Source: Verrucomicrobiales bacterium (GTDB lineage: Bacteria > Verrucomicrobiota > Verrucomicrobiia > Verrucomicrobiales > DEV007). Taken from it: a stretch of 38,255 bases of DNA. This document shows, one piece after another, positions 25,145 to 33,961 of this stretch. The position numbers and the translations under genes are program-made. The DNA lies in contig JARGOD010000024.1 in the NCBI GenBank assembly GCA_029210205.1, positions 13,516 through 51,770 of the forward strand, read 5' to 3'. Under the pieces are notes generated by a model. The model did no database searches. It was not told the DNA's origin and saw nothing but the letters and a program-made list of their open reading frames with translations. Each line of letters starts with the position of its first letter. Position 1 is the stretch's first letter.

Positions 25145-25509
25145 AAGCTGCTGATCTGACGCGTCGGCTGCTACCTCTATGTATCTTTCGCGAAACAATC
25201 GCTGCAAACGGTCCGGATAAATGGCTCGCGAATCACTCATCGACTCTTGTCACGCCATTCTTACCTGACCTCGCTGAACTGATAATTGACCTGCTCCGTA
25301 AAGTTTATCTCGACCAATCAGGTGGGAACTCAGCCTCGTTTACCAGTTGAGAGGATTGCCGAATCTCCGCGTTTTCTGTAACATCTGCGTCGAATTGCGA
25401 TCTACCCCCATACGGCCGCATTCACTCGGTAACCGCTTGTTCCGGGTTTCCATGATGACAGGAATCCTCGGAAACCGACGTTTGTTTCTATTTTCGATCC
25501 GACCACCCT
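25145..25509. other. 365-nt spacer without a supported gene
   Basis: Between the divergent repeat-protein and DUF1549/1553 genes I see no coding frame, tRNA or clear repeat. Short frames in both directions lack starts or protein-like composition. The stretch should hold both promoters, but no convincing -35/-10 pair stands out. Confidence 0.5.
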
Positions 25510-27576
25510 ATGAAAATCCTACGATTCCATTTCCCCCTCGCGCTTCTGCTGACAGTGGGATTCTTTCTCCCTTCGGTATCCGACGCTCGCGTCTGGACCA
25601 GTACTGATGGCCGCAAGCTTGAGGCCATCTTTGAGAGCCTTGAAGGCGATACGATCACACTCAAGCTTCGCAACGGTCAAAAAGTGAAGTTTTCTCTCTC
25701 CAAGCTCGTTGAAGAAGACCACGAGGCCGCCAAGCGATTTGACCTCGTCGGCGACGACGCCATGACGATGGCCTCTGCCAAGAAGATTGACTATCTCCTC
25801 GCTCGCAATCTCGGAGCCAACGAAATCAAGTCATTCAACGAGCGTCTCCCCGACGATCTCTTCGTGAGAAGGATCTATCTCGATGTCATCGGGCGCATTC
25901 CGACGCGGGATGAGTTTCAGGAGTTTACGGATAGTGCCGACGAGGACAAGCGTGCCGTTCTGATCGATACCCTCCTCGCAAGCAGTGGCCGGGCCAGCCA
26001 CCTCTTCAACTACTTTGCGGATATGTATCGTATCCGGGGGGACTTCCGACGGGAGTTGAGCTACGAGCCATACGCCCAGTGGTGGCGCGATTCCCTCGAA
26101 TCGAATCAGCCATACGACGAGATCGTTCGTGAGATGATAACTGCCGATGGCAACCTGGGACACAACCCGGCGAACGGATTTCTGCAGCGCGACGAGGGGA
26201 TGGAGTTCGACGCCTTCTCCAACTTCGGTCAGGTCATGATGGGCATTGATGTGAGTTGCGCGCAGTGCCACGACCACCCGTTCGAAGAGTGGACCATGCA
26301 TGACTTCTACCAGATGGCTGCCTTTTTTGGTCAGACGCAGCGTTCCACGGGCAACTACATGGCCGCGAGCGGCGGGCGCTACCGTGCCTCCATTCCCGGG
26401 GCTCCTGAGGAATGGTCGCAGGATTTTCGCAAGTTCACCGAAAAGAGCGGCGTCGATCTGGACAATCGAAACGAGCGCCGCCAATTCGGGTGGTACATGA
26501 CGGCTCTGGGGCTCAATCTCGCGGACAACGACGAGATCGAAATTCCGGTTCCAAAAACGATCGATGAAGTCGGCGGATCGATCATGGCTCCGCTGACTCT
26601 CTACGGTGACAACGCCAACATGAGTGGCAAGTCCCGCCGCGAGGCCCTCGCGGAGTGGATGACTTCTCCGACGAACGAGCGCTTTGCCCTCAACATTGCC
26701 AACCGGATGTGGGAGCGAGCTTTTGGCCAAGCACTGGTGGAGCCTGTGATCGACTTCCCGATGAACTGGGAGATCCACACCGGGCAGCCGGAAGTTCTTC
26801 AATTCCTCGCTCAGGAGATGGTGCGGGTGAATTTCGATCTGCGGGAGTTCATGCGGATTCTCTACAACACGCAGTCTTACCAGGGATTTTCCACCTATGA
26901 TCGTCCGGTCGATGAGGGCGCTCATTACCTGTTCCAGGGCCCCGTCCTTCGCCGCATGCGTGCGGAGCAGGCCTGGGATTCCCTACTGACCCTCGCTTAC
27001 GGTTCAGACATTGACCACGTCTATGGAGGTGACGGTTCCTTCATGAGAGAATTGCTCGACGTGGATTTCGAAAGCGACACGATGGAGGAAGTCTTCAAAA
27101 AGTTCGAGGCTTACAAGAAGACACGCAACAAAGGTGAAATGGTGCTGGCAGGGACGAGCACGCTCACTCCCTCCAAACCCGAAGTTCCCGTTGTGGACGG
27201 CATCAAGATGCTGCGTTCCTCGCGCCTTGCCCAGCCAGCAGGGGGCACCACTCTCCTCGCTGAGTTTGGACAGTCCGATCGACTGGTGACGGACAATCAC
27301 ATTTTCGATGGCACCGTTCCACAGGTACTTGCCCTGATGAATGGTCCCGTCACCACTCGCCTCACCGGCAGCAGTTCTCAGGTCGTTGAGGACCTCAGCG
27401 CTTTCGATGGTCCTGATGACAAAGTCCGCGGTGTCTTTTTCACGATGCTTTCGCGCTACCCCACCGAGGAAGAGTTGAAGAAAGGCGTCGCGATCATGGA
27501 GGAGTACGGAGACGACGGAGTCCGCGATCTCGCCTGGGTGCTTCTTAACACCCCTGAATTCCTCTTCGTTCAATAA
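25510..27576 (+). CDS. SHD1-DUF1549-DUF1553 exported protein
   Basis: A 688-residue exported protein. The signal peptide (PLALLLTVGFFLPSVSDA) is followed by an SHD1-like domain, RVWTSTDGRKLEAIFE with NGQKVKFSLSKL, about residues 26-72. DUF1549 begins with KIDYLLARNLGANEIKSF and RRIYLDVIGRIPTRDEFQ and contains CAQCHDHPFEEW (Cys250, Cys253, His254), a heme-c-like CxxCH. DUF1553 follows with TNERFALNIANRMWERAFGQ and LRRMRAEQAWDSLLTL, ending TPEFLFVQ as usual. In Planctomycetes and Verrucomicrobia these proteins pair with DUF1501 proteins, as here. A role in polymer metabolism or surface structure is suspected but not proven; heme attachment by the CxxCH is an inference. Confidence 0.92.
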   Translation: MKILRFHFPLALLLTVGFFLPSVSDARVWTSTDGRKLEAIFESLEGDTITLKLRNGQKVKFSLSKLVEEDHEAAKRFDLVGDDAMTMASAKKIDYLLARNLGANEIKSFNERLPDDLFVRRIYLDVIGRIPTRDEFQEFTDSADEDKRAVLIDTLLASSGRASHLFNYFADMYRIRGDFRRELSYEPYAQWWRDSLESNQPYDEIVREMITADGNLGHNPANGFLQRDEGMEFDAFSNFGQVMMGIDVSCAQCHDHPFEEWTMHDFYQMAAFFGQTQRSTGNYMAASGGRYRASIPGAPEEWSQDFRKFTEKSGVDLDNRNERRQFGWYMTALGLNLADNDEIEIPVPKTIDEVGGSIMAPLTLYGDNANMSGKSRREALAEWMTSPTNERFALNIANRMWERAFGQALVEPVIDFPMNWEIHTGQPEVLQFLAQEMVRVNFDLREFMRILYNTQSYQGFSTYDRPVDEGAHYLFQGPVLRRMRAEQAWDSLLTLAYGSDIDHVYGGDGSFMRELLDVDFESDTMEEVFKKFEAYKKTRNKGEMVLAGTSTLTPSKPEVPVVDGIKMLRSSRLAQPAGGTTLLAEFGQSDRLVTDNHIFDGTVPQVLALMNGPVTTRLTGSSSQVVEDLSAFDGPDDKVRGVFFTMLSRYPTEEELKKGVAIMEEYGDDGVRDLAWVLLNTPEFLFVQ

Positions 27577-27622
27577 GCCGAGAAGACCCTAACCAATTCC
27601 TATTTTACCCATCCAGTTTATC

Positions 27623-28909
27623 ATGAAAATTAAAGAAATTGCCGGCAACAATGACCTTAGCCGACGCATCTTTATGGAGCGCACCGCAAAGGCTTCTCTC
27701 GGAGTCAGTGTAGCGACCACATTCGGAGCGGCTCTCTCGCAGAGGGCGATCGCTGAAGAGACCGCCGGTGGCGGAAAGGCCAAGAGCCTGATCTACATCT
27801 ACTGCAGCGGCGGCATGACTCACCTCGACACGTTTGACCCGAAAGAGGGCAACAAAGAGGTGATGGGAGATACCAAGATCATCAACGGCAAAACCGACGG
27901 AATGCGTTTCGGTAGCTTCCTGAGCGGAATTGCCGAAGTGTCCGATAAGGTCTCTGTGATCAACAGCATGAGCAGCACCAACGGGGCCCATGCCCAGGCT
28001 CGCTACCAGATGATGACAGGCTACAACCAGCTTGCCACGATCGTGCACCCTCACATCGGGCCATTCGCTGAGAAATACTTCGGCAAGCGCAACGAGCTGC
28101 TGCCCGACAGTGTCGTCGTGAACCGGGGAACCTCGAACTCCGGCTATCTTGATCCTGCGTTGAGCCCTCTCCCAGTCGCCAACCCGGATGCCGGAATCGC
28201 CAACTCGGTGATGACAACGACGGAGGACCGCTTCAAGCAACGCATGGAAATGTCGCTCGATATCGGAAAGAACTTTGTCGACAAGTACCAGCACTACTCC
28301 AGCCCCAAAGGCTACATCGAGTTCTATGATCAGGCCTCTCAGTTACTTCAGAGCGAAGAACTCGAGGCCTTCGATATCTCAGGGGAGAGCAATCGACAGG
28401 ACTACGGCATGGACAAGCTCGGGCAGGGCTGCCTGCTCGCTCGACGTCTCGTCGAGAACGGAGTTCGCGTGGTCGAAGTGCACTGCGGTGGATGGGACAT
28501 GCACAATGACATTCAGGGTTCGATGTCCAATCGTCTTCCTTCCTTTGACCAGGCCGTATCGGCGTTGATCAAAGATCTCGATTCACGTGGCCTTCTCGAA
28601 ACCACCATGGTGGTGGTAGGCACCGACTTTGGCCGCACCAGCCGGATCAATGATCGCGCAGGTCGCGACCACCAGCCGGCTGTCTTCTCCACGATGTTTG
28701 CAGGCGGTGGAATCACCGGAGGTCAGACCTACGGCGCCTCAGATGCAAACGGCCGCCGCGTCGGCTCGGACAAGGTAAGCGTCGAAGACTTTCATGCTAC
28801 GATCGGCTATGGCCTCGGAGTCGCTCTCGACTATGAGATTTACTCTCCATACGGCCGCCCGTTTGTCTTCGGCAATCACGGCAAGCCGGTCACCTCTCTT
28901 TTTGGTTAA
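27623..28909 (+). CDS. DUF1501 Tat-exported protein
   Basis: A 428-residue protein of the DUF1501 family, related to the alkaline phosphatase/sulfatase fold. It begins with a twin-arginine motif, SRRIFM (residues 13-18), and a moderately hydrophobic segment ending QRAIAEE. Landmarks are IYIYCSGGMTHLDTFDPK, DKVSVINSMSSTNGAHAQARY, VEVHCGGWDMHND, VVVGTDFGRTSRIN and GRDHQPAVFSTMFAGGG, the family's GRDHW-type block. The Asp, Ser and His residues in these blocks could bind a metal. The gene follows the DUF1549/1553 gene by 46 nt and the pair ends in a strong terminator, so they form one operon. Confidence 0.92.
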   Translation: MKIKEIAGNNDLSRRIFMERTAKASLGVSVATTFGAALSQRAIAEETAGGGKAKSLIYIYCSGGMTHLDTFDPKEGNKEVMGDTKIINGKTDGMRFGSFLSGIAEVSDKVSVINSMSSTNGAHAQARYQMMTGYNQLATIVHPHIGPFAEKYFGKRNELLPDSVVVNRGTSNSGYLDPALSPLPVANPDAGIANSVMTTTEDRFKQRMEMSLDIGKNFVDKYQHYSSPKGYIEFYDQASQLLQSEELEAFDISGESNRQDYGMDKLGQGCLLARRLVENGVRVVEVHCGGWDMHNDIQGSMSNRLPSFDQAVSALIKDLDSRGLLETTMVVVGTDFGRTSRINDRAGRDHQPAVFSTMFAGGGITGGQTYGASDANGRRVGSDKVSVEDFHATIGYGLGVALDYEIYSPYGRPFVFGNHGKPVTSLFG

Positions 28910-28932
28910 GCCTTCTGCTGAAGCGCTTTTCG

Positions 28933-28977
28933 AAAACAGGTTCGCGGGAAGGTCTCCTGCGAACCTGTTTTGTTGTT
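28933..28977 (+). terminator. Rho-independent terminator after the DUF1501 gene
   Basis: The arms AAAACAGGTTCGC (28933-28945) and GCGAACCTGTTTT (28959-28971) pair perfectly over 13 bp. The stem continues inward by a G-U and three Watson-Crick pairs to a 5-nt loop. A T-rich tract (TTTTGTTGTTG) follows. It lies 23 nt past the DUF1501 stop. The A-rich 5' arm makes it capable of acting in both directions, though nothing transcribed from the right reaches it closely. Confidence 0.85.
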
Positions 28978-29143
28978 GAGCACCCCTGTTGGGCCTTCCG
29001 GTTAGCAAGGTAGAATCACTTCGCGTTTCGTTCGCGACGCTCCAAACCAGTCGAGCCGGATACGGTTCTTGGCCTTGGTTACGGCCAGGAGAAATAGAGG
29101 GACAGCCCTTTGAAGCGTCAATATTCGTTGTTTTACCCTTCGA

Positions 29144-29387
29144 CGCGGACCGGCCACCAGCCGGCGTGACACGCTGATCCCGACTCAAGATGGTCATGTG
29201 GGGGCTAGCAAGCTGCCGGAGACATGGAGTGAATCTGAAAACGTGAAATGGAAGACTGAGATGCCGCTCCCCGGGCTGTCTTCGCCCATCGTGCTCGACA
29301 ATCAGATCTGGTTGACCACCGCGGCAGTGGAGGGCCACGAATACTATGTGCTCTGTGTCGATGCGACGACCGGGGAGACGGTCTAAT
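29144..29387 (+). pseudogene. Truncated copy of the PQQ-propeller gene
   Basis: From about 29182 to 29370 this stretch reads as VGASKLPETWSESENVKW and so on, nearly identical to the start of the mature PQQ-propeller protein encoded at 22985-24310 (LPETWSES, SSPIVL, NQIWLTT and EGHEYYVLCVDATTGE all match). It lacks the signal peptide and all later blades. Just upstream, CGCGGACCGGCCACC (29144-29158) also matches the sequence ahead of the intact gene (22927-22941, one mismatch), so the copy appears to include the upstream region minus the signal peptide. Its last 16 nt (29369-29384) match a later blade of the intact gene at 24035-24050. The stop codon of the caspase-like gene overlaps its end. 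Confidence 0.8.
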
Positions 29388-30609
29388 CCCCTAACGCCTC
29401 AACAATCGCATCGAGTCGATTCTTTTCCGCCTTCAAATCCGGAGCAAGGGAATTGACTTCCTGAATGACTTCCAGGGCGGCGACACAGGTATGGTATTGG
29501 GGACTCCCTTCACGAACCGGTGTGCGTCTATTGTTGGTTAGTGTCACAATTGTGTTTTCTGCTTCCTGCCACCGGGCCCGTTCGGTCTCTATTTTTGCGG
29601 TCACTTCGGCCAGCTGTATTTTCGCCTCAAGGAGCTTCTCCTCTTTCATCTCACTGGCCTTGCTCGGCATCATAATTGTCGGTGCCGGTGTCACGGCGAC
29701 CGTTGATGAGTCCCCATCAGCAGGATTGCGCGCTTCGGAGACAAACGCGAAATTCAAACCTTCAGGGTTTAGCTTGGAGTATTCGGCGGGCTCATGCATG
29801 ACCCCCTTGTTCTCATCACTGAGAAGCTTAGCCCGTTCGCGCACCTCAGTTCGGGTTCGGGCAAAAACCTCCATGAGATTTTTCCCGGGAATCTGAATGT
29901 TTTTGGCAAGGACTGACGTGAATAATCCATCATTCGCCTGCTGCCCTGCATCCGCCGAATAGCTGATTAGCATTCCACTCGGAGCGGTGACTCGACCGAG
30001 CCCTTTTTTTGCTCCCATCAAAGAGCGTGTTCCATTTTTGGTTTCCAGCTCCAGAGGATTGTCGCGGCACGAGTCCAAAATTACCAGCTTGAGCAATGCC
30101 CCGGTCTCATCAAGATCCGATATTGCTTTGCGCAACGCGAGCGTCTTGTAATAGAGTCGGTCCTTCATTCGCTGAACACTTTCATTTCCTGAAGCCTGGA
30201 TTTCAGTATCTCGCAAAAGCAGGTAGTTTTCCCCGTGAAATTCGATCCCGTGTCCTGCGAAATAAACCAGTGCACACTCCGCTCCTTTCGCTGTCTCCAC
30301 GAATTGGTCCATCGCCGTCGCAATCTCTTCGCGATTCCCGTTGGTAATCAACGTCACTTTGAAGGGAATAGGGAGGCTTCGCAGCGTTTCCGCGAGGAGT
30401 TCGGCATCCTTCACCGCAACCTGTAGCTGTGCGTTCGCAGGCAAATGATCATACTGATCGACTCCAATAATGAGAGCGGCCCGCTCAGAAACTCGATCAC
30501 CCTTGTCTTGGGCGAAAAGTTGAGACGCTAGCGCACCGGCTATAACACACCCGCAAAGGCAGCGCATGCCGGCGAATAGTGTTTGATTTCCTTTGGTTAG
30601 CAGATTCAT
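29383..30609 (-). CDS. Exported caspase-like (peptidase C14) protease
   Basis: A 408-residue protein with a signal peptide (VIAGALASQLFAQ) and a caspase p20-like domain: RAALIIGVDQYDHLP, VKDAELLAETLRSL, CALVYFAGHGIEFHGENYLL with catalytic His120, and LKLVILDSCRDNP with catalytic Cys181. GMLISYSADAGQQANDGLFTSVL continues the fold. From about residue 310 a predicted coiled coil follows (EMKEEKLLEAKIQLAEVTAKI). Such orthocaspases cleave after basic or other residues and are common in PVC genomes; partners are unknown. A later Met (residue 15) could also start the protein. It follows the CTLD-Lon gene on the same strand after 176 nt, so both are exported proteases in one neighbourhood. Confidence 0.87.
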   Translation of the reverse strand: MNLLTKGNQTLFAGMRCLCGCVIAGALASQLFAQDKGDRVSERAALIIGVDQYDHLPANAQLQVAVKDAELLAETLRSLPIPFKVTLITNGNREEIATAMDQFVETAKGAECALVYFAGHGIEFHGENYLLLRDTEIQASGNESVQRMKDRLYYKTLALRKAISDLDETGALLKLVILDSCRDNPLELETKNGTRSLMGAKKGLGRVTAPSGMLISYSADAGQQANDGLFTSVLAKNIQIPGKNLMEVFARTRTEVRERAKLLSDENKGVMHEPAEYSKLNPEGLNFAFVSEARNPADGDSSTVAVTPAPTIMMPSKASEMKEEKLLEAKIQLAEVTAKIETERARWQEAENTIVTLTNNRRTPVREGSPQYHTCVAALEVIQEVNSLAPDLKAEKNRLDAIVEALGD

Positions 30610-30785
30610 TTTTCGGAATATATCTTGAGACCCTGATCTAAGTTGATCGCGAAAAGGTTCAGTGTTCTGGTTGCCTTTTCAAGCCCAACGCCCATCGAGC
30701 CGGGTTGGAATAGTTCCAGAATGTGAAAGCCCAAAGAGCAGGCTAAACTTCACGGTGTCTCGGCTGAAGGATAGCATCGCCAGGT

Positions 30786-33047
30786 TCACTCCTGCAATTC
30801 TTCCATGACTTCGGGATTCTCAAGAAGTCTCGATCGTTCCGCGCGAGCGGCATCTCCGGCGGCGTTAATATCATCGATCAGCTTATTGACATTGTTGGTT
30901 GATTTGGGCCGGTTGGTCTGGTATTCGCGCATCAACTCCCCCCATCTCGATAGATCATCGGCCCAGTCCCAGGTCCTCTTGTCTAATTTGAGTTTGGAGC
31001 GGCGCAGCAGGCTGAGCGCATCCGAAACCTGGTCATGGTCAAAATCTTGTAGCTCCGAGACTTCCCCGTCTTGAATGACATCCACAATTTGATGGGCGTT
31101 CTGATCGATGAAAGTAAAGGAGCCGGGCAATGAAAGGGAATCAGGGATCCGTCCTTGTGCGAAGGTGAGAAGAATTGAAGCAGAAAGGTGGTTCGGCATG
31201 CCTTTTAGAATTTCTTGAAGCCTTTCAATCGCCTTGGGATGTCGAATCGAGTTGTAAAACGCCGTCGGATTCTTTCGATATATTTCCTGGATTTCGGAGA
31301 ACCCGTTTAGCGCTGATTGGACCGATTCCGACTTCGTGCTGCGGGCAATGGAGTATGCCTCATCGAACGAATTGATGGAGAATACTTGAATCTCGATGAT
31401 CGATCGAATGCCATCCATGACCACGGAATCGTAAACCGATGTGACATTGTCGAAAGGAATCGCAATGGTGGAGCATTTCTGATTGGTGGCGCCTCGAAGT
31501 TTGGCTTCAACGCCGCCGATGGGCTGAACGGAGCCGTCGGCATTCATGTCACCTGTCACAGCGAAGCCGGCATCGAGCGGATCACCAGTGATGGCTGATT
31601 CAAGAAGCAGAGCGCAGGCGACGGCGGCGGAAGGCCCGTCTTTTGGGTTGTACTTGTTCTCAAACGATATCTCAAGTGCATGTCCTCTTGGCCAACCGTT
31701 GTGGCGTAGTTGAGAAAACTTGACCACCTCTTCCAGCGCTTTTTGCATGGTGGCACCGACGTTTTGATTAAATTGCAGTGTGGCCGGAGTTTCCGGGGCT
31801 ATTGGCAGGGCAATCAGTGTCATCGCAGAAGTGCTGCCTGCGTAATTGAGACCACCGAGATCGATCACGAGAAGGCTGTAAACACGAGACTGATTTCTTT
31901 TGATCTCGAGCGGCGCGGCGTGAGCATTCCCCGTGATAATGGCTTTCATGGGACCATCCGGGGGAGTCGAGTTATTTTTTGATGATGTCGTAGTTGTTGT
32001 GGGTTTGGAATTCTGTTTGCTTGGAAGGGTGAGCGAAAAGTCTTCACCCGGCGTGTATTCAACAATCAGTCCATTACCGAATACGGAGCTATCGACGTCT
32101 ATCATTTCCCTTGCTCGGTTTGCATGACCGATCAGGATCCGACGCCCCGGATCCATGCTCTTCGGGCTCTCTTTTGCGAAAGGTGAGCCGTTGATCCATT
32201 TCCACTCTGTTCCGGTGAAAAATCCTCCTAACCAATACCGAAAGTCCGGTTTTGCTGCTGTAAGGAGCATTTTAATAAATCCATGTTCTTCGGCTGTTTC
32301 GATACAAGCGAGATACCCTCCCTGATTTTGAGCAAATTCCTGAGCTTGATCCCAGTAGAGTCTTTCATCATGTGCTACGACATCGTTCTTGGATTTCACA
32401 TCATACCAATGCCCGTTGAACTGAATGGCAGAGTCTGGAATTCCTGAAGGACGAGCGGTAGGGGTATTTGAAGGTTGATTTCCCGACTTCTTTCTAAAGT
32501 AATTAACCAGTTCTTGTTGCCCCCCCGGCAAGTGCGACTCGACTTCTTCTTCAGGCGAGTATTCGACCATCAATCCGCCGCCCTCCTTGGTGTGTCTTCT
32601 AGCCTGAAGGAGAATGATTCCCTCAGCGAGGTTGTTGGCAAACAGCCGATTTTCGCTGTTTGTTTGGGATGGGTTCTTTAACTTTGACTCATCGACCGCG
32701 GTATTGTTGATCCAGCGCCATCCAGCGGTTTCTGAGTAGAATCCGCTGGTCCAGATGTGCCCTCCCGGTCGGGTTTTCATTAGCTCGATGATAAAAGCCC
32801 ATTCATCGGGGGTTTCGATGCAGGCAAGATGCCCTCCTTTCTTTAACGCTATTTCATATGATTCGTCCCAAGTTGGTCTTCTGGGTGGGTCGAGGTCATT
32901 GCTCTTAATGAATTCATACCAATGCCCGTTGAAGTATTTGGCCGTCAAAGGTACTCCGGGCGGGCGCTCCTGGCCCTTGGTTTTCGCGAGCAAGAGAGTC
33001 CAAGCAAAGCACAGCACGGAAAGAACTCGAACGTGAGATAGAGACAT
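30786..33047 (-). CDS. Exported protein with two C-type-lectin-like domains and a Lon-type Ser-Lys protease domain
   Basis: A 753-residue protein with signal peptide (VLSVLCFAWTLLLAKTKG). Two C-type-lectin-like domains occupy about residues 38-165 and 208-333; each starts FNGHWY and has a GG[HY]LACIET block and a [GE]W[RK]WIN block, the classical fold signature. A Thr/Ser/Asn-rich linker (342-365) leads to a domain resembling the Lon proteolytic domain: YNPKDGPSAAVACALLLES gives the catalytic Ser473, and VTGDMNADGSVQPIGGVEAK gives Lys516, the two residues of the Ser-Lys dyad. The AAA+ ATPase part of Lon is absent. An alpha-helical C-terminus follows. The protein may bind glycans or proteins on the surface and cleave them; its target is unknown. 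Confidence 0.82.
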   Translation of the reverse strand: MSLSHVRVLSVLCFAWTLLLAKTKGQERPPGVPLTAKYFNGHWYEFIKSNDLDPPRRPTWDESYEIALKKGGHLACIETPDEWAFIIELMKTRPGGHIWTSGFYSETAGWRWINNTAVDESKLKNPSQTNSENRLFANNLAEGIILLQARRHTKEGGGLMVEYSPEEEVESHLPGGQQELVNYFRKKSGNQPSNTPTARPSGIPDSAIQFNGHWYDVKSKNDVVAHDERLYWDQAQEFAQNQGGYLACIETAEEHGFIKMLLTAAKPDFRYWLGGFFTGTEWKWINGSPFAKESPKSMDPGRRILIGHANRAREMIDVDSSVFGNGLIVEYTPGEDFSLTLPSKQNSKPTTTTTSSKNNSTPPDGPMKAIITGNAHAAPLEIKRNQSRVYSLLVIDLGGLNYAGSTSAMTLIALPIAPETPATLQFNQNVGATMQKALEEVVKFSQLRHNGWPRGHALEISFENKYNPKDGPSAAVACALLLESAITGDPLDAGFAVTGDMNADGSVQPIGGVEAKLRGATNQKCSTIAIPFDNVTSVYDSVVMDGIRSIIEIQVFSINSFDEAYSIARSTKSESVQSALNGFSEIQEIYRKNPTAFYNSIRHPKAIERLQEILKGMPNHLSASILLTFAQGRIPDSLSLPGSFTFIDQNAHQIVDVIQDGEVSELQDFDHDQVSDALSLLRRSKLKLDKRTWDWADDLSRWGELMREYQTNRPKSTNNVNKLIDDINAAGDAARAERSRLLENPEVMEELQE

Positions 33048-33117
33048 GATTTTAGCACAGCGAAACTCAGGCGTTCTGTCAATGTTACTCCGTCGTCGAA
33101 AGTAGAATCCGGTTCAG

Positions 33118-33321
33118 CTATTTTAACAATTCTTCAAGCTCTTCGACACTCGACTTTTCAGTGATTGCCACCCGGGTCGAAAAGGTTCTATTCGTTTTCG
33201 CGAAAAGATCTTTCGGGCCCATGTCTTTGAACCTGTCAAGACATCCGGGAATCGAAGCTTCTTTGTTATTCTGCTTCTCTGATGCTCTTAAAGTTTCCCC
33301 TGCCTTCTCCTGCGATTCGGG
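33118..33321 (-). pseudogene. Possible 3' relic of an unidentified gene
   Basis: Leftward, a 67-codon open stretch between TGA (33324-33322) and TAG (33120-33118) has protein-like composition and ends RVAITEKSSVEELEELLK, a good amphipathic helix. The only ATG lies in its middle (33222) and no other plausible start exists, so it is either a short C-terminal remnant or chance. It sits in the 298-nt gap between the TorD-like and CTLD-Lon genes. Confidence 0.25.
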
Positions 33322-33345
33322 TCAGGCAGCATTTCGTGACTAAGC

Positions 33346-33918
33346 CTACCCAAACCCACCCAACACCACCCCCAAACCCCGATACAACGCCATTTCACTC
33401 TTCCCCTGCAATGCCGCCGAAAAAGCCTCCACCCAGGGCGAAATCATCTCTGCCTCATATTGTGTCACCCACTCCTCGGGCGCACCACTCACACCGGCCC
33501 TCACCGCTAGAATCTTCGCGACATGGGTATCGGGCAGCTCCGCCAAATGCGGTGCTAACTCAGGCAAATCCTCCTCTGCAAACCATCGGCGGATCGAAAA
33601 CTGTTCGCCGCTCTGGGTCTTCAGCCAATGCTCGGGCCTGGCCGGAGCAACGGCGGGGTAGATAAACAAGCGGCAAAATTCGACGGCGTGGGCCTCGAAG
33701 TCGGTTTTCGTCCACGTCTTCTCGAGACACGCAGCCAGCTCCGGATCTCCTGCTGCGAGCACTTCCTTCACTCCGTCCGCTTGCAAGAGACTGAGAAGCT
33801 CATCGTCGACCTCGCGGCTCAGTAGCTCAGCGAGGAGCTGAGCTACTGGAGCGTGCGGGTCTGAATTTTTTGCAAATTCAGCTACGGGGAGTTGATGCCC
33901 CGGTCCTAAAAAATCCAT
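33346..33918 (-). CDS. TorD-like molecular chaperone (Tat/molybdoenzyme maturation)
   Basis: A 190-residue all-helical cytoplasmic protein with features of the TorD/DmsD/NarJ family: APVAQLLAELLSREVDDELL as the first helix pair, then FEAHAVEFCRLFIYPAVAP, the family's Y-x-RLF-like block, then LPDTHVAKILAVRAGV, equivalent to the P-D-H segment, and EEWVTQYEAEMISPWVEAF as the final helix pair. Such chaperones bind Tat signal peptides of redox enzymes or help to insert molybdenum cofactor. No molybdoenzyme is in the window, so the partner must be elsewhere. It is 43 nt downstream of the DUF1080 gene, possibly by read-through only. Confidence 0.6.
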   Translation of the reverse strand: MDFLGPGHQLPVAEFAKNSDPHAPVAQLLAELLSREVDDELLSLLQADGVKEVLAAGDPELAACLEKTWTKTDFEAHAVEFCRLFIYPAVAPARPEHWLKTQSGEQFSIRRWFAEEDLPELAPHLAELPDTHVAKILAVRAGVSGAPEEWVTQYEAEMISPWVEAFSAALQGKSEMALYRGLGVVLGGFG

Positions 33919-33961
33919 GCCTCTTCTCTGTCGGAGTAAGCACGGATTTCAAAGAGCCGGC

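Noticed and set aside
25831-26925. 364-codon antisense frame within the DUF1549/1553 gene
   Set aside because: The sense strand carries all family motifs; the antisense product is His/Arg/Val-rich without any motif.
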